Source: Romanomermis culicivorax
Lineage: Eukaryota > Nematoda > Enoplea > Mermithida > Mermithidae
Reading direction: 5' to 3'
NCBI GenBank assembly: GCA_963922205.1
Contig: CAWUHX010000320.1
Span: forward strand, 248,001 to 312,000
Length of the DNA stretch: 64,000 nt
The position numbers and the translations under genes are program-made. The notes beneath the pieces were generated by a model. It had not been told where the DNA came from and made no database searches. It was given only the letters and a program-made list of their open reading frames with translations. Shown piece by piece: positions 63,315 to 64,000 of this stretch (its first letter is position 1; each line of letters starts with the position of its first letter).

Positions 63315-64000
63315 ATGACCCACCAAACGCAAGATCATTTAGGAGAAATCGTTAGAGAACAGATAAACGATTTATTTTCAGAACATTTTCGTACCCTACG
63401 CACACAATTGAATCAGAATACAGTAAACCCCACCCTAATAGACGATTTAAGAACAGCAAACATTCGTAATAACATGGCAAACAATTTCTACGCGAAACCT
63501 ACAGTATTCACGGGCGGCGTGACCCAACATTTTGGTGAATGGAACAAAAGATTAGAACAATTCATGGCACTCCAAGGCATGAAAGATACAGACGTACAGT
63601 TAAAGTTGGCATGCTTAGAAATTCATTTAGGAGGAGCCGCGTTGGCAAAATTCAAAAGTTTAGCAAATTCCGAAAACCCTCCCCACACATACGAGCAGTA
63701 TAAAGTCGCATTACAGACATTTTTCCCAAACAATAGAGATAATGAGCTACATCAACAATTCTTACGCGAAAGAAAACAAAAGCGTTCAGAAACAGTAACG
63801 GAATTCTTATTTGATCTAGAACATCTCGCAACCCTCGCCTACCCTAACTTTAACACAGACGCACGAGAAATGATCATAAAACCCCTCTTTGTAGAAGGCA
63901 TGCAAAACGAAATCAGGGAAGCAATTAAGTATAGAAGGTTCGCAACTCTAAAAGAAATGTCAGACGAAGCAGCTTACATTGAGCAGCAAATTCTTAGAAA
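63315..64000 (+). CDS. gag: Gag of a Ty3/gypsy-type LTR element, runs off the window
   Basis: ATG at 63315; 228 codons without a stop to the window end. The frame is also open upstream to the LTR. It shows the capsid-type helical region of Ty3/gypsy gag: VTQHFGEWNKRLEQFMALQG, LKLACLEIHLGGAALAKF, YEQYKVALQTFFP, SETVTEFLFDLEHLATLAYP, LFVEGMQNEIREAI. The protein would assemble particles around element RNA. The absence of breaks and the nearby related LTRs suggest a young, perhaps mobile copy. The pol genes must lie to the right. Confidence 0.85.
   Translation, partial: MTHQTQDHLGEIVREQINDLFSEHFRTLRTQLNQNTVNPTLIDDLRTANIRNNMANNFYAKPTVFTGGVTQHFGEWNKRLEQFMALQGMKDTDVQLKLACLEIHLGGAALAKFKSLANSENPPHTYEQYKVALQTFFPNNRDNELHQQFLRERKQKRSETVTEFLFDLEHLATLAYPNFNTDAREMIIKPLFVEGMQNEIREAIKYRRFATLKEMSDEAAYIEQQILR

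Overview
The window looks like a piece of an AT-rich animal genome, most probably a nematode. The evidence is a long minus-strand gene built of lustrin-type cysteine-rich, Kunitz and EB modules (a combination typical of nematode secreted proteins), short introns (45-109 nt) beside long transposon-filled ones, TTTCAG-like acceptors, and many eukaryotic transposon families. The species is not identifiable from what I can see.

Layout. 1-3198: no gene recognised; a cluster of five stem-loops (311-507), a MITE and interspersed repeats. 3199-23389: remains of a PIF/Harbinger-type DNA transposon whose transposase N-terminus is broken by a Ty3/gypsy-type LTR retroelement. The retroelement has three LTRs of 616-620 bp. 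Unit 1 (LTR1 to LTR2) has a decayed gag-pol. Downstream of integrase, in the position where some elements carry env, it has a second long coding region that starts with an RNase D-like 3'-5' exonuclease domain, followed by Pro/Ala-rich, acidic, coiled-coil, Ser/Thr-repeat, helical and RG-rich segments. Unit 2 (LTR2 to LTR3) is a 5'-truncated copy that keeps only the later part of that coding region; it carries a 185-bp insertion containing a tRNA-like gene. 23390-26126: intergenic, with two Pro-Gln-like minisatellites and repeats.

26168-32491 (minus): one uninterrupted 2.1-kilo-residue open reading frame. It resembles bacterial large-toxin architecture: a TcdA/TcdB-like hydrophobic pore segment followed by a tandemly duplicated ~460-residue unit with RTX-like Gly-Asp motifs. 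It has a eukaryotic AATAAA signal 36 nt after its stop. 35068-36951: a GC-ended TIR element with TAA target duplication and a nested mariner-like MITE; a fragment of the same family lacking the MITE lies at about 60800-61250.

37315-57196 (minus): one multi-exon gene, for which I could place 14 exons coding about 970 residues (chitin-binding-like, EB, lustrin repeats, two Kunitz domains, final lustrin). Reading frame is kept across every junction and almost all introns are phase 1. The signal-peptide exon was not found. Its introns hold a hAT MITE, a foldback element, several MITEs and tandem repeats.

57197-64000: inverted-repeat elements, a MITE with perfect TIRs, a solo LTR with a 4-bp target duplication and, 17 bp further on, the 5' LTR and open gag of a second, apparently young Ty3/gypsy-type element that runs out of the window.
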